Shown here piece by piece: positions 50,199 through 62,049 of a DNA stretch of 64,000 bases. A program made the position numbers and the translations under genes. A model generated the notes under the pieces. The model was not told the origin of the DNA, made no database searches, and saw only the letters and a program-made list of their open reading frames with translations. Position 1 is the stretch's first letter; every line of letters starts with the position of its first letter. The DNA is from Coffea arabica (Eukaryota > Streptophyta > Magnoliopsida > Gentianales > Rubiaceae). The stretch spans positions 39,518,287 through 39,582,286 of the forward strand of contig NC_092326.1 of NCBI RefSeq assembly GCF_036785885.1, given 5' to 3'.

Positions 50199-50688
50199 CT
50201 GCCGGCGTGTAAGAAAACATGCCTCGTGGTTGTTGATTTGTCTCCTCGCCTCTCAGCCACCTCCATTTTCATTATCTATGTGCCAGAATTTTTGTTATTT
50301 TTCTTTTCTAACTTTGAAGAATATAATTCCATCAATTAAAATGGCAGACCAAACTTTGAATTATGTATGGATTAGTCGATTCAAGGTTTGTTATCAATAT
50401 TACTTCAAAAAAAGAAAAGGTTTTTTATAAATATCATCGTTGCTTTATGCTTTCAAGGATGAACAACAAGACAAATTATTTCAAAATGTGTAAAAACTAG
50501 CCTGACAATACAAACAATATCATGAACAAATTGGAAGGGAAAAAAGGATAAATTTTTCATGTACTAATAATAAATAAACTAGTAGATGTAAATACATGTC
50601 ACATAAATTTTAGATTTTAACTCTAAAGTAGAATCATATGGGATATTTCAAAACCCATTAATTTATATATTATCAGTGTTTACGAGAT

Positions 50689-50690
50689 TA

Positions 50691-50736
<46 letters not shown>

Positions 50737-50737
50737 C
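50689..50737. repeat. Compound (AT)n(GT)n microsatellite
   Basis: About 25 bp of AT repeats pass directly into about 22 bp of GT repeats. Confidence 0.95.
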
Positions 50738-50882
50738 TCAAAAATTTTTGGCAAATAAGACTATTTTTTTTGTCTTGTACAAGCTAGCCCGCCCTCCATT
50801 TACACTCTAATCTCAAGTTCCACCCTTCATGTTTCGATTGCATCAATCTCTATCCTTAATCTTTTTCAAGTGGATTATAATT

Positions 50883-51222
50883 CTTCCTCTGTCCCATTTA
50901 ATATGTCATGATCAACTTTGCACGCAGTTTAAGAAAAATACAATTTGACCAAAACATAAAAGCTAGTATTAAAGTAACTTTTTCCATTATTGCCCCTCAA
51001 TTGACATTAAATATTTTGTTAGTTGAGTTAAATGTCTGAAAAAAAGAACAACTGCCAAGATACAGAAATGATTTGTAACACTATTTATTAGGAGAACATG
51101 ACTTGAATGTGTTTTCTTGGAAATTGTATAAAGGGTACAATAGGAAAGTTGGGCATTTTTCATTTTTATTTTTAAATCATGACAAACATTTTACCAAAAC
51201 ATATAAAGTGAGACGAAGGGAG
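50883..51222. mobile_element. Stowaway-like MITE, about 340 bp
   Basis: Left end CTTCCTCTGTCCCATTTAAT and right end complementary to it (ATAAAGTGAGACGAAGGGAG) followed by TA; the left flank has TT, so the duplication is imperfect. Related in end sequence to 30713-31065. Confidence 0.7.
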
Positions 51223-51271
51223 TAGTACCATTAATTACTATTCTGACAGAACATATATTTGCACCCTTGAT

Positions 51272-51274
<3 letters not shown>

Positions 51275-51329
<55 letters not shown>
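51275..51329. repeat. AT dinucleotide microsatellite
   Basis: About 54 bp of uninterrupted AT repeats. Confidence 0.95.
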
Positions 51330-51333
<4 letters not shown>

Positions 51334-51990
51334 TATTTTTCTGGGTAAATTTTTGCCCTTCAATTCCTAAAAGTTATTTTTGGGAAAATGCATGCTAGTT
51401 GTTAAAGTTTCCTCAAATCCAACTTTAAAGCTAACAAATTTTTTGTTACGCTATAATTTATTCATGTCATGAAATTACATAGGGAACAAAGGCCGGAGTC
51501 TTATTTCATTGAGTAGATTACTATTTAACGGAATGAAATGAGTTCATGAACGCATGCAATATGTCATTTTAATCACTAGAATAACAGCAGAATTTTTTTT
51601 ATCGGAAGAGGGATGATACCATTCTTCTTTCCTACTAAACTAGCAGATTTTATGTCTTTTCCTCTAAATACAAAACTTCAATCACATCCCCAGGCTGATT
51701 GACTAACAAATTATTTTTCTTATCATTTAATGTTTTTATGTTAGCATATGTATGTATTAGGATTTTTCAAACCGATGGGCAAAATACATTGATTAATTTA
51801 ACCATCCAATATACTAAAATCATTTTGCTTTTAAATTCAAGAGAATGGCACGAAACTTGTTACTAACTAGTCTGGATAGGAAAAATTCCTAATACCAATG
51901 GTCTCGTGAAATTGAAACAAAGACGGAATTGCAAAATTAGGACAAAGTTGATGAAGACAAAAAATGGAAGTAGCCATCTTTCTTCATAGT

Positions 51991-52339
51991 GGATCTCCTG
52001 TCTCACTCCCGATGCCACTCTCTGTTTCATTTTTTATTAGATTGTTATTTCTCCTTCATAAACATCGTATTTTAATTCTTTTTTGTTTCTTTAAAATCCC
52101 ATAACTATTAACATAGTAAAAGAAATAAATACAACAGTTTCAAAAGTAACATATAATAAACATTAACAAGTATAGCAGAAAATTCATTAAAAAATCTCAT
52201 TTTTTTTGTGTATTTTAATTTTCTAAGATTGTTGAACTTTGTGTTTACTCGATGAACAACAAAGAATTAAAATATGACGTTTATGAAGAAGAAATAGCAA
52301 TAGAATATAGAGTGACATAGATAGTGGGACAAAAAATCC
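51991..52339. mobile_element. Foldback MITE, 349 bp (family B copy 1)
   Basis: The left end GGATCTCCTGTCTCACTCC is complementary, with mismatches, to the right end (GTGGGACAAAAAATCC); inside, CCTTCATAAACATCGTATTT is inverted as AAATATGACGTTTATGAAG. Noncoding. No convincing target duplication was found, so the superfamily is left open. Confidence 0.7.
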
Positions 52340-52385
52340 GTTGCAATCTTTCTCTCAATTTCCTTTTCTCTCCGAAAGCGCAAAC

Positions 52386-52593
52386 TGTCTCACTCCTGCG
52401 CCACTCTTTGTTTCACTTTTTTATTATATTCTTATTTTTCCTTCATAAACATCATATTTTAGTTCTTTTTCATTTTTTTAACATCTAATAACTATTAACT
52501 GACTAAAAAACTAAAAACAACAGTCTCAAAAAAATAACATGTAATAGAAAATTAAAAAATACAGCAGAAAATTCATTAAAAAAAAAGTCTCAT
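52386..52593. mobile_element. Partial direct copy of family B foldback element
   Basis: Repeats the left two-thirds of 51991-52339 about 387 bp downstream in the same orientation, from the GTCTCACTCC word to the AAATTCATTAAAAAA...TCTCAT word, but lacks the right arm. Either a tandem insertion or a local duplication. Confidence 0.65.
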
Positions 52594-53769
52594 TGTTAAT
52601 GCATGAACTAAAGGGTGCATGGCCATGAACTAGAATGCAAGAACTGCTTAAACCAGAACAGGTGTAGTTTCAAAAAGCCCAGAAAAAGCTCACAGCCATT
52701 TGCATGGACTTCTCTAAATCTCTGATCAAGTCCATTTTTCAGCTCACAAGGCCCATCTATATGAGTTTCTCAACCTTTCTTCTTCTTTTTTTTTTTTTTT
52801 TTTTGAAAAAAGACTTTCAACTTTTGTTGGTGTTCAGCTCTCTAAAACTTATATTACAAACAGTCTAGCAAGTTAGCAGCTGTAAATTCTGAAGGTGAAT
52901 CTTGTAAAAATAAAAAAAAAAGTGTGAAATTTTGCGAATGCCAACTGGGGTCGACTTTAATTTGTTTTCAGTTGTTACTATATTGTTCTCCATCTTCTCA
53001 ATCTAGTGTAAGGACACATTTCACAGTTCATACCATATATATCAGTAGTAATTAGGCTGACATTTGTAATCAGACAACTTACTCGGCCATTTTGCCATTC
53101 ACATGACAAAATTTTGCACTCCACCACCCCACCAAGCATTCAATCCTCAAGCCAAAAAACCAAACAAACACAGCAAATTCGACTACATATTTGAATGCGA
53201 ACAAAAGTAAAAGAAGAAACAGAAGACAATAGCCATGATATTCGTACTACTAAAATCCATACCAATTATGTCTAATTCAAAGATATAATAATGAGTTTTA
53301 CACACCAATTTTTCCAACCAAAGTTTAAAAATGGGCTAGCTCAAGGGTGTAGACTCCTATCTGGACCATCTTCAACTTTTGGTGTTTCTGCATACAAACA
53401 ACACACAGGAGGAGGAGTACCAGCTGACTTAGATATAGCTGATCTTATCATCATTGTGATGGTATCTGCATCACTATTTAATCCCCATAGATAATGAAAA
53501 ATAATAAGAGATGACCACATTAACTGCATCAAGATGCAGTGAAATGGGATGATTTCTTACTATTGATGAAGGAGATATGACCCTAACACATGCATCACCA
53601 TGTGTTACGTAGCATGTAATTAGGGAAGAAGACATATTATTATCAGCACACTTCTTGATCCTACTATTACTTTTTTTTTTTTTTTTTAAAGTTTTTAAGG
53701 CCTCGATACTATTATCATCATTATGTTACGAGTAACATAACATTAATTTTTGCATACTTGGGGGTTCTG

Positions 53770-56186
53770 TTATCGTCTTCTGCCTCCCGAACCACTCTCC
53801 CTCTGGCAGTTGTAGTAAACTGCTGCAACAGGCGAGCCTAGATTGTAAAGTTCAGCAAAGTCCCTGGTGTTGAAGTTCTGGCGCCACCCAGGTGGATAGA
53901 CCGTCTGCCGCCCAAGCTGCCGGAAAAGCACGAATATGAAGCGGTGGATTCCCATTGATGGCCGTGGGCTCTCATAGCACACAACTTCTTGGCCTACAGG
54001 AGGGTATCAATCACGCAAAAGAATGCAAAGTTATTTCTTCAATGCATTCATGACCAGCAAATTTATGGCTTAATTACCTGCTGTTATTTTAGTTTCCCAA
54101 CTTTCGATGACTGCCATTTTATCATTTCGTATCACCTTCAAAGTTTTTTTTTTTTTTTTTTTTTGGTGCTAGTAGAGTAGACACTACTAAAAATGCAACT
54201 TAATTAATTATTATTGCCAACGAAGAAAACAAGCAAAAAGAAAAAAAAAGGGCATAATATATTAATCTTCAAGATCCTCGTCTCTTGTGGGTTTGATCAT
54301 ATATTATAGCATTCCACGATTTTTGATTCAAATACTAATAACATCTACATTTTTTTTTCTTTTTAGGAGTTATATATAAGAGGAGGTTTTGAATATATAC
54401 ATTTAAGTTTTTCAGCTGTAATATTATTACTATTTACATTTTCCAGAGTATCTGGTTGATTGAAATAATGGTCCTATCATCATCATGAGTTCCGTGTAAT
54501 CTTAGTTAAAAAGAAAAAGAAGTAACAATGATTCACATATCTCTTGACAGAGACATCCTTTGACTAAATATGATTGAGAGAAAAGGCACAGAGAAGAATA
54601 GTGATCCTGGTAAAACAATAATTGATACAAATGCCATAATACCAGCAGCTGTCACAGTCTACCATTTTTTCAAAAGTTCCACAAGCATGTGGCTTATAAT
54701 GGGAGCAATCAAATGTAGCTAGCCTCTTTTTTTTTTTTTTTTTTTTTGGGTTGGTTTTTCCAGGAAATAAATCTCTGGGCTGGCTGGCTGGCTGGCTAAT
54801 CAAAGTCCTTTAGTTTCAGCACCCACGACTTCGACTTTTTTTTTCCTCCTTTCATTTTGATACTCAGTAAGTACCCACGTCTTAAAAGAAAGAAGGGTAG
54901 GATAATGTTGGTTCAAAAATGGAAACAGGAGAAAAGGAAAGTTCGAAGGCTCAAAAAAGTATAAGCAAAATTTGATCACATCTCTCGTCAACACTCCCAC
55001 CAGCATGTGATTCTGATCACCTCTACTCATCCCCCTTCTTTTAGATTGGTGCGTACAAGTTATGATGTTCGAGTTGTCCAAGAAGTACTCCGTGACAACA
55101 TCTAGTGGAAATTAAAGGGTAACTCCTACTACTCGACTTTTTTTTTTTTTTTTTTTGCTTTCTTGTTTTCGCTTGCTTGCTTGTCGAAAAAAATCCTCCG
55201 TAATCATTCATGTAATGATTGAATGAACGAATGAATGAATGAATGTTTCACGATGCAGCATTTAATTTAATTGGTTCTTCTTCTACAAATAAATTAGTAC
55301 GACATTTTGATCCTCCTACCTCTAGTAATGACATGTGTAGATGGATAGACGTGAATCGCCATTTTATCTATCTACAAAAAGCATATCAAAATGCTGGAAT
55401 ATATAGGGGGGAATAGATTTGGTGAACTTTTGAAATTTAGAGGCCAAAAGTTTAAGGACACCTGGCCAATAAGGTAACCAAACGTATCTTCTTCTTTCAA
55501 TATAAAATGAGGAAGATTAGTTCTTCAATCTTTGTCGGCAAGCGGGAGCTAGCCAAAAGAGAAAAGGAAAAAAAACCAAGTAATAATAATGTAAATTCTG
55601 AACTAGAAAGACCAGATATGATTCCTTAAAAAGGTTGAAGGACGTCAACTGTAATCTAATCTACCAGTGGGAAAGAGGAGCAAAAAAAAAGAAGCTTTCT
55701 CTCTTCTTTTTTTTCCTTTCTTCTTCTTTCTCATACATGCAACCCCCTTTTTTTTTCTTTTCTTGTTTGGTTGTCATGATGAAACCAAACGTATCTTCTT
55801 CTCATTATACATAAAAAAAAAAATCAAGGGAGGGTAGTCAGTCAGGTTATGTATAGCTTAGCTAGGTAGCCCACATCATATCTTGATTATAAAATGAAGG
55901 TTTTAGTCGTGGAACCAAACGTATCAAAAAAGAAGAGAGCAAGCAAGGAAGGAAGCTTTTCTTTCTTTGATGATGCCCATGTGGTGTGGCCATGTTCATG
56001 ATTCCCTTTTTTTGTTCTCTTCTTTTGGTCCCTTTTTCCTGTTGTTTGATAAAGAATTTATTTCCTGTGTTCATGTGCATATCTAGTAGCCATACATACA
56101 CACACACACACATATATATATATATCCGAAGAATTATTGATATATATATGTATATGTATATGTATATGTATATATATTTGAGTGAG

Positions 56187-56221
<35 letters not shown>

Positions 56222-56463
56222 GAGAAGAAGAAGAAGAAAGAAACATATATATGGAAAAGCCGAATCTTCATGTTGTAACAAAAAGAGATACTCACCAAAC
56301 GATGCTCCCGTGGTGGCTGGAATGTCAGTGACCAACCTGTAAAAAAAAAAAAATGGTTTACAGCAGCAGCATATATATGTATGTCAATGAAATGAACCAA
56401 GAAGTCAAGAATCATCACTATGCAACAAAGTAGTGCTTCTCGCATTATTGGATTGAAGGAGAC

Positions 56464-56512
<49 letters not shown>

Positions 56513-59500
56513 AATTAAGAAGAAGAAAAATTTAATGGATTAATGGAAGCTAAGCTAGCACGGTCGATCAATAATAGCTAGGAGTTTCTTCTCATCCAAA
56601 GTTTGCAGAAGCCCAGTTGGAAGAATGAATGAATTGATTGATTGATATATAAAATTAGCAATTTTCGATTATTAATTTTCAGATATGAAGCAGAAATTAG
56701 TACTCTCTAAAATCCATATATGCCATATATCCTTGTCTTCTTTTCCAAAGGCGAAGAAAGGAGAAGAAATATATTCTACAGTAAAGCAAATTGATCAAAA
56801 CTTTGTCTCCTCTCTTATTGTATGTATGTATTGTATATATGCCCATTGTAAGGCAAGAAGCTGATTGAACAAGAAAAAGGAAGAAAAAAAATATTTAAAA
56901 AGAAGCTGGAGTTCGTACATTCCATATCCACCTTGAAAAACAGATTCCTAGTCCGGGCCCAAACATGGCATACCCCCTGCCTTCTTCTACTATAGACCAG
57001 AACATACGAAAAAAAAAATGAAGCTACGATCAAGTACAAAATAATTTCCCTCATCAGATCGATCATCCATGTAAATTCGTCCTTTCCTACTACTACTACT
57101 ATCACATCAATAATTCCATTCCGATGAGTTTCAGGGCGGCGGCCGGCCAACAAAACAAGAAGCTAGCTAGCAATTACAGCTAACTATAATATATATCCAT
57201 GGTTAGTTGGTTGTATTGTATTGTATGCTGCGATCTTTTCTTGAAAGGAAAACTATAATTATGGTCCATTGTCCAGCAGCTGTTATGGTAATACAATTCT
57301 GAACCAAAAAAGCCCCCCCCCGGGGAGAGGGAGGGAGAGGAGGAAATTAATAGGCAAATATATAGGTGGAGGTACTGCATCAACCATCATGTTTTTGTCT
57401 CAAATTCTTTCGAATCATTGATGAGCTGATTTTGCTCCTATCATCACGAGAAAGTTGAGTTCTTTGGAAAGTTTAGCTCAAAAAATTACAAGTCAAGAGA
57501 TCCAAGAATACTGAAGTGAAAGGACCATATATATATATATATGAAGCGTTTATTTGCTTCAAGCATAGCTCACCTCATCTAATATTAATGAAGAAACGGC
57601 ACCCTAACTAAGGCCTTGTTTAGATTGCATTTTTTCGTAAAAAATTATTGTAGTGATTTGATGTATGTAAAGGAAAAAAAAAAGTAATAAGAAAATGTGA
57701 TCACGGAAACGACGCAATTTTTTGACAAAAAGTGACTGTCCAAACAAGGTCTAAATTTGCATCACTTAATTCATCATCGATTGATCGAAGTAAAAATTAA
57801 AACTAGCTTGCCTAGAACACTGCACTAGTGGCCTCCTCCAAAGCAAAATAAATAAATATATATATATACACAAAAAAAATCATGACATTGAACCCAAAAA
57901 AAAAAAAAATTTGAAATTACCACAGCCACTAGACTTTGGGAGAACCCGTCAAGTAGACAAGTAGGGACCATAGAGCGGCTTTAGAAGTGTATCTGGGATA
58001 GAATTCGTTGGGGCTGTGAATATTGTCACAGTGGGGAGGTGAGTTGAGTGAAAGATATGTGCAAATCAACCAATGAAAAAAGAAGGCAAAGCAAAGACAG
58101 ACGGATTGGTCTCATTCCTGAATATTCACACGCTAACAACAACATCAACAAACAACAGCAACGTGGACTATATTTCTTTCTTTCCTTCTGTTTTATTCTT
58201 CCTGCGATCCTGCTGCGACTAGTCCGATGGGATCCCATCCCATGATTGATAATATACACTATCCCTTCCCGACCACTCGATTTCGACAATACCTTCAAGA
58301 TCCCTTTACTTCAGCACGCCAAACTCTCTTGTCAGTCTCTGCTTGCTTACTATTTTTACCGGATTTTAACAGAGATTTCGTAGGCTGTGTGTCATCACTG
58401 TCTCACGTCATTCATCCTACATCTCCAGCACTAGCTAGTTGTGTCCTTCTCTCTCTCTCTCTCTCTTAAAAAAATTTTTACTTGTATTTTTTTCTTCTTT
58501 CTGGAGTACTTTGCAGTGCAACAGTATGCTAGAAAGTAGTATGATATATTTTCTTGCAGAAAAGTTTCTGCAATGAAAAGTAATGGTTAATTTCTCCCAA
58601 GATCCCCCCGTTAACCATTGTGATTGGCCAAAAGTTGAAAACTGTACGATTGAAACAAGTTTTCATATATACTTCATTTTTTGAACCAGGTGCGAAAACT
58701 GTGTCACAAATTTACCTTGTGTTCAAAATAATACTAGTAGCTTATAACTTTGAGTAGTAAACGTTTCTATAACCTTGTCTTGGATTCAGTTCCTCCTCCT
58801 CCTTCCCCGCTTCTCATATCCCAACCCTCACCTGCTTTGAAAAGAGAAAAAAGAAAAAAAGAAGCTTTTATTTTACAACCTATTGAAAAGGTTGTAAAGT
58901 GAAGGTTAGCAACGAAACTTTGCCTTTCCCAGTTGCCCAGTGTCATATTTTGATGTTTCTAATCAACATCCAAGACGACCAATCCTAAGACCCCAACCTG
59001 AGCTGCATGGACCAGTGATTGCATGCACGAAACATGTAGAGAAAGAGAGACAGAGAGCCATTTCGAGAGTCCGTACGTACCAGTGCAAGTATTCCCTAAG
59101 GTTTGGATCGCTGGGACTTGGAGCATCAGGGTCCACCATCACCTTCATAAACAACAATCAAAAGTTGGTGAAACATGCTCTCATGACGAAAGAATGAAAC
59201 CCTAAAGAAGAAAAAACCATCCATCTGAACTCCGCTTCCTGCCCTAGCTAGGCTGGAATACTCAATATTCAAGAAAAGAGGTATGTTCAAAACAAAAAGG
59301 GAAAACAAAAAACTACTCCTGGGATTTTTCTTGAAGTTTACTATACTTACCAGAGTATAGAAGGTGCGAAGATCGTCACCTCCAATCTCAACCCTAGGCT
59401 GATTCACAACCTGAGAGGGTCGAAACTCACAACCATTGCTCACTTCTCTGCTACCATAGGTCACGCTAAGGCTTAGGGACCTGGTGAACTGGTCCAAAAC

Positions 59501-59551
59501 ATCCCCTATTACTCGTCCAACCACCAGTGGGTCTCCTCCCCCTCTAGGCAT
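53770..59551 (-). CDS. FT: FLOWERING LOCUS T (florigen), PEBP family
   Basis: Mobile floral activator made in leaf phloem; it binds 14-3-3 proteins and the bZIP factor FD at the shoot apex. Four exons: 59351-59551 (201 nt), 59081-59142 (62), 56296-56336 (41), 53770-53993 (224), giving 175 aa; these exon sizes are the FT/TFL1 signature. Tyr85 (not His) and Gln140 (not Asp) mark it as an activator-type FT, not TFL1. 14-3-3 contact residues Arg62, Pro94, Phe101 and Arg130 and the segment-C LYN triad are present. Segment B reads [15 protein letters not shown]: Tyr134, Gly137 and Trp138 are kept, but position 135 is Pro where most FT proteins have Ala. Introns are 208, 2744 and 2302 bp; the large ones hold microsatellites and a MITE. 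The upstream in-frame TTG at 59569 is not used as start; the first ATG is 59551. Confidence 0.98.
56093..56220. repeat. Compound CA/TA/TATG/GA microsatellite in FT intron 3
   Basis: Successive CA, TA, TATATG and a roughly 30-bp GA run lie 75-200 bp inside intron 3 from its donor. On the sense strand the GA run is a CT tract close to the 5' splice site. Confidence 0.95.
56466..56509. repeat. AT dinucleotide microsatellite in FT intron 2
   Basis: About 44 bp of TA repeats, 130 bp upstream (sense strand) of exon 3. Confidence 0.95.
57612..57751. mobile_element. Tourist-like (PIF/Harbinger) MITE, 140 bp, in FT intron 2
   Basis: Inverted ends GGCCTTGTTTAGATTG and the complement of GACCTTGTTTGGACAG, flanked by TAA on both sides (57609-57611 and 57752-57754). 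The 3-bp TWA duplication and GGCCTTGTTTGG-type terminus are those of Tourist elements. Noncoding. Confidence 0.88.
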
Positions 59552-59693
59552 CGTCTTAGTTTGTTTCAACCTCGAAAATGGATACTATTAGACTACCCCA
59601 GGAAGGGGAACAAAGCCTGGTTCTACAAGCTGCTAACAGTAATGGGGAGGGAAGCGGAGGGGTGCTATGTACGTGCTCATGAAAGCCTTTCGC

Positions 59694-59701
59694 TATTTAT
59701 A
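59694..59701 (-). promoter_or_regulatory. FT TATA box
   Basis: On the minus strand the sequence reads CTATAAATAGC, a near-ideal plant TATA box, 143 bp before the FT ATG. It predicts a 5' leader of about 110 nt. Confidence 0.7.
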
Positions 59702-60617
59702 GGTTTTTTTCTAAGTTGCCTCCAGGTATCTATGACTGGGCAATTTTTTCTTTTTCTTGTTAGGAATCTTACTTTTTCTTTTTCCAAGAATTTTCTTTTG
59801 TTATCAGTCGTTTTGGTTTTGGTTAATTGATAAGGTTTAAGAAATGGACAGCCGAAAGAGTGTTTTAGTTTGTGCCAAAACATTAACTACAGCACAAGAA
59901 TTGGAAAAACGACACATATCCTAATGGTATTAACCTGTAACCGCTCTTTTAATCCAACTTTCAAGACTGTAAAGCAAGCTACCCCAATATAGCAATGTGG
60001 ACCTGCGGGTAAAACATATTCTCAATGATGGTGCTGAGGTTGGGATTGGTCCAGAGCATCACAATTCACAACAAGCATCCTATCATTCAATTTCAATCTC
60101 AATTTGCGGTAAGAAAAGTCATAATTTACTTTTTACTTCACCCACGTCAAATCGTTAAGGTGCATTTTTTTTTCCACTAGAAAATAACATCCAAAAGATC
60201 TCTAAATCACTATGATTATGTGACCATAGTATAGGTCGATAAAGATAAAACGAGAGTCTTACACCTTATTCTTCTGCTCTTCTTTTTCTCTGCACGCTCT
60301 ATTTTCTAGTTTGTTGTAAAAATATATTGCAATATACTTTCACGTTATTTAGCAATGCTGTCCAATGACTATAAGAGGGCTGAGCAATTGTTCCAAACAA
60401 TATCAAGGGCCACATTTTTCCTAAAATTTGAAAACAGATCAATCGATGTTTGATGCTGGCAAAATGATGTTCATTTTTCACATTTTGTCTAAAATCATAC
60501 ATAATTGTAGACACGAGATATGCAGTCTATTGAAAGCATTGCCTGACTCCTAGTCCTGCATCAATGTCATATCTCACATGGATTGATATTGGCGTGTTTA
60601 ATAGTTAATCGCAAAGA

Positions 60618-60977
60618 ATTTTCTATTCCACTTTTTATCCTACTCATATTTCACCTTTCATTATGTTACCATTTGTCCTTCATAAATATATTACTTTAAT
60701 TCTTCTTCTTTTTTTTAAGCTCTAATAACAAATAACAGGGTGAAAAACAAAATACAACATACTAAAAAAATATCAAAGAAAATGGAATTTTTTGATGAAC
60801 TTATTGCTATATATATTTTTGTTTTTACTGTATAGTGTTGTTTTAACTTGTTGTAGTTTGTTTTTTTTTTTTTTTTTTACCCTGTTTAGTTATTGAAACT
60901 TATAGAAACCAAAAAAGAAATCAAAACATGATATATATGAGGGGCAAATGATAATAGGATAGAGAGGGGAATAAAAT
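60618..60977. mobile_element. Foldback MITE in the FT promoter (family B copy 2), 360 bp
   Basis: Ends ATTTTCTATTCCACTTTTTA and the complement of ATTTTATTCCCCTCTCTATC. The interior word CCTTCATAAATATATTACTTTAATTC matches the family at 51991-52593, and a T-tract sits near 60860. It lies about 1.07 kb upstream of the FT ATG. Confidence 0.7.
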
Positions 60978-61300
60978 ATAAAATGTAGAACAGAAGATCG
61001 GTTGTATTACTTACTCTCTTCTTGAAACTAGTTGCTTCATGTATCCGTCCAGCATTGGATCATAACCATCAACTTTGGCCCATGTTTTTAGCAGGATGAA
61101 GCCCCCATCGACCAAATTTTTCCCAATTGGCCTTTGACCTCTTTATCAATAGAATTTTTCCAAACGTTAGGATTTGCTACTCGGGGGAAGAGGAGAAAGG
61201 AAGAAGGAAAGAAAAAAGTAAAACAACTTTGAAGACGACAAAAAGATGGAAAAGCATGAAAAAGAAAGCAAACACATTAAGATGATATGTTTACCAATTA

Positions 61301-62049
61301 CGGGGGACTAATGGGGCGGGGGCAATCCCCCGCGCTTAGAAACAGGGAGGGGCCCCATCTCCTGCCCCGCCACCCGCATGAAAAATATAAATATATAAAA
61401 AATATATATATTTATATGTATGTATATAATTATATATAATATATCATTTAATTAGTTACAGACTTATGATAATGATATTATTAGTTATATGTATTATATA
61501 ATGTATATTAGTATATGTAATATAATTGATATTATTAATTATACTAATAATTATATATATGTACTAATACAAATTATTAATTAGTTATACTAAATTTGCT
61601 AATACATTTATACTAAATTCCTAATTACACTTAATACAATAACATTTTTTTCTCAAAAAAAAAAGCACAAGCACAATAATGAATTAGTGATTGTATTTAT
61701 GTCAAAAGTGAAAACTTGACTACTTTAGTTGTATTTATTTCATCATGTTCGATTGTATTCAAATAACTTTTATTTGATTGTTTTTATAAGTTTCAATTGT
61801 GAAATTACAATGAATAATAATTTGGTGATGTGTTGATATTTTAGTACCTGATTATTTGCTAAAATTTAACTATAATAAAATTATATAGCAAATTTTTATT
61901 AATCGCACGGAAGTACTCGCTAGAAAAGCAGGGCAGAGCGGGGATGGGACGGGGGGAGGGGGAGCGGGGGACAAGAAGAATTTGCAGGCAGCGGGGCGGG
62001 GGACGGGAGGGTTGGGGCTGCCCCTCCCCCGCCCTGTTGCCATCCTTAG
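61301..62049. mobile_element. GC-ended foldback element in the FT upstream region
   Basis: Two GC-rich flanks (61301-61380 and 61935-62049), full of GGGGCGGGGG and CCCCGCC words in inverse relation, bracket a 550-bp AT-rich core. The arrangement resembles widespread plant MITEs with GGGGCGGGG termini. No clean target duplication was seen, so superfamily and exact ends are open. The right flank holds five closely spaced G-runs (61939-61970) able to form a G-quadruplex. Confidence 0.6.

Larger units (their letters stand above)
49007..53769. other. Intergenic region between BLUS1-like and FT genes
   Basis: 4.8 kb containing a Tourist-like MITE (49438-49583), a small GC-richer frame (49917-50198), AT/GT microsatellites, a Stowaway-like MITE (50883-51222) and a foldback element with a partial direct copy (51991-52593). 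The remainder to 53769 shows no gene and includes the 3' flank of FT. Confidence 0.6.

Noticed and set aside
56189-56219. GA tract as a GAGA-type promoter for a sense-strand transcript
   Set aside because: It lies inside an FT intron amid other microsatellites, with no TATA box or coding frame downstream.
55862-56445. Overlapping long frames rich in Tyr-Ile and Ser-Leu repeats on both strands
   Set aside because: They are translations of the CA/TA/GA microsatellites inside FT intron 3; only the 41-nt exon 3 in this area is real coding sequence.
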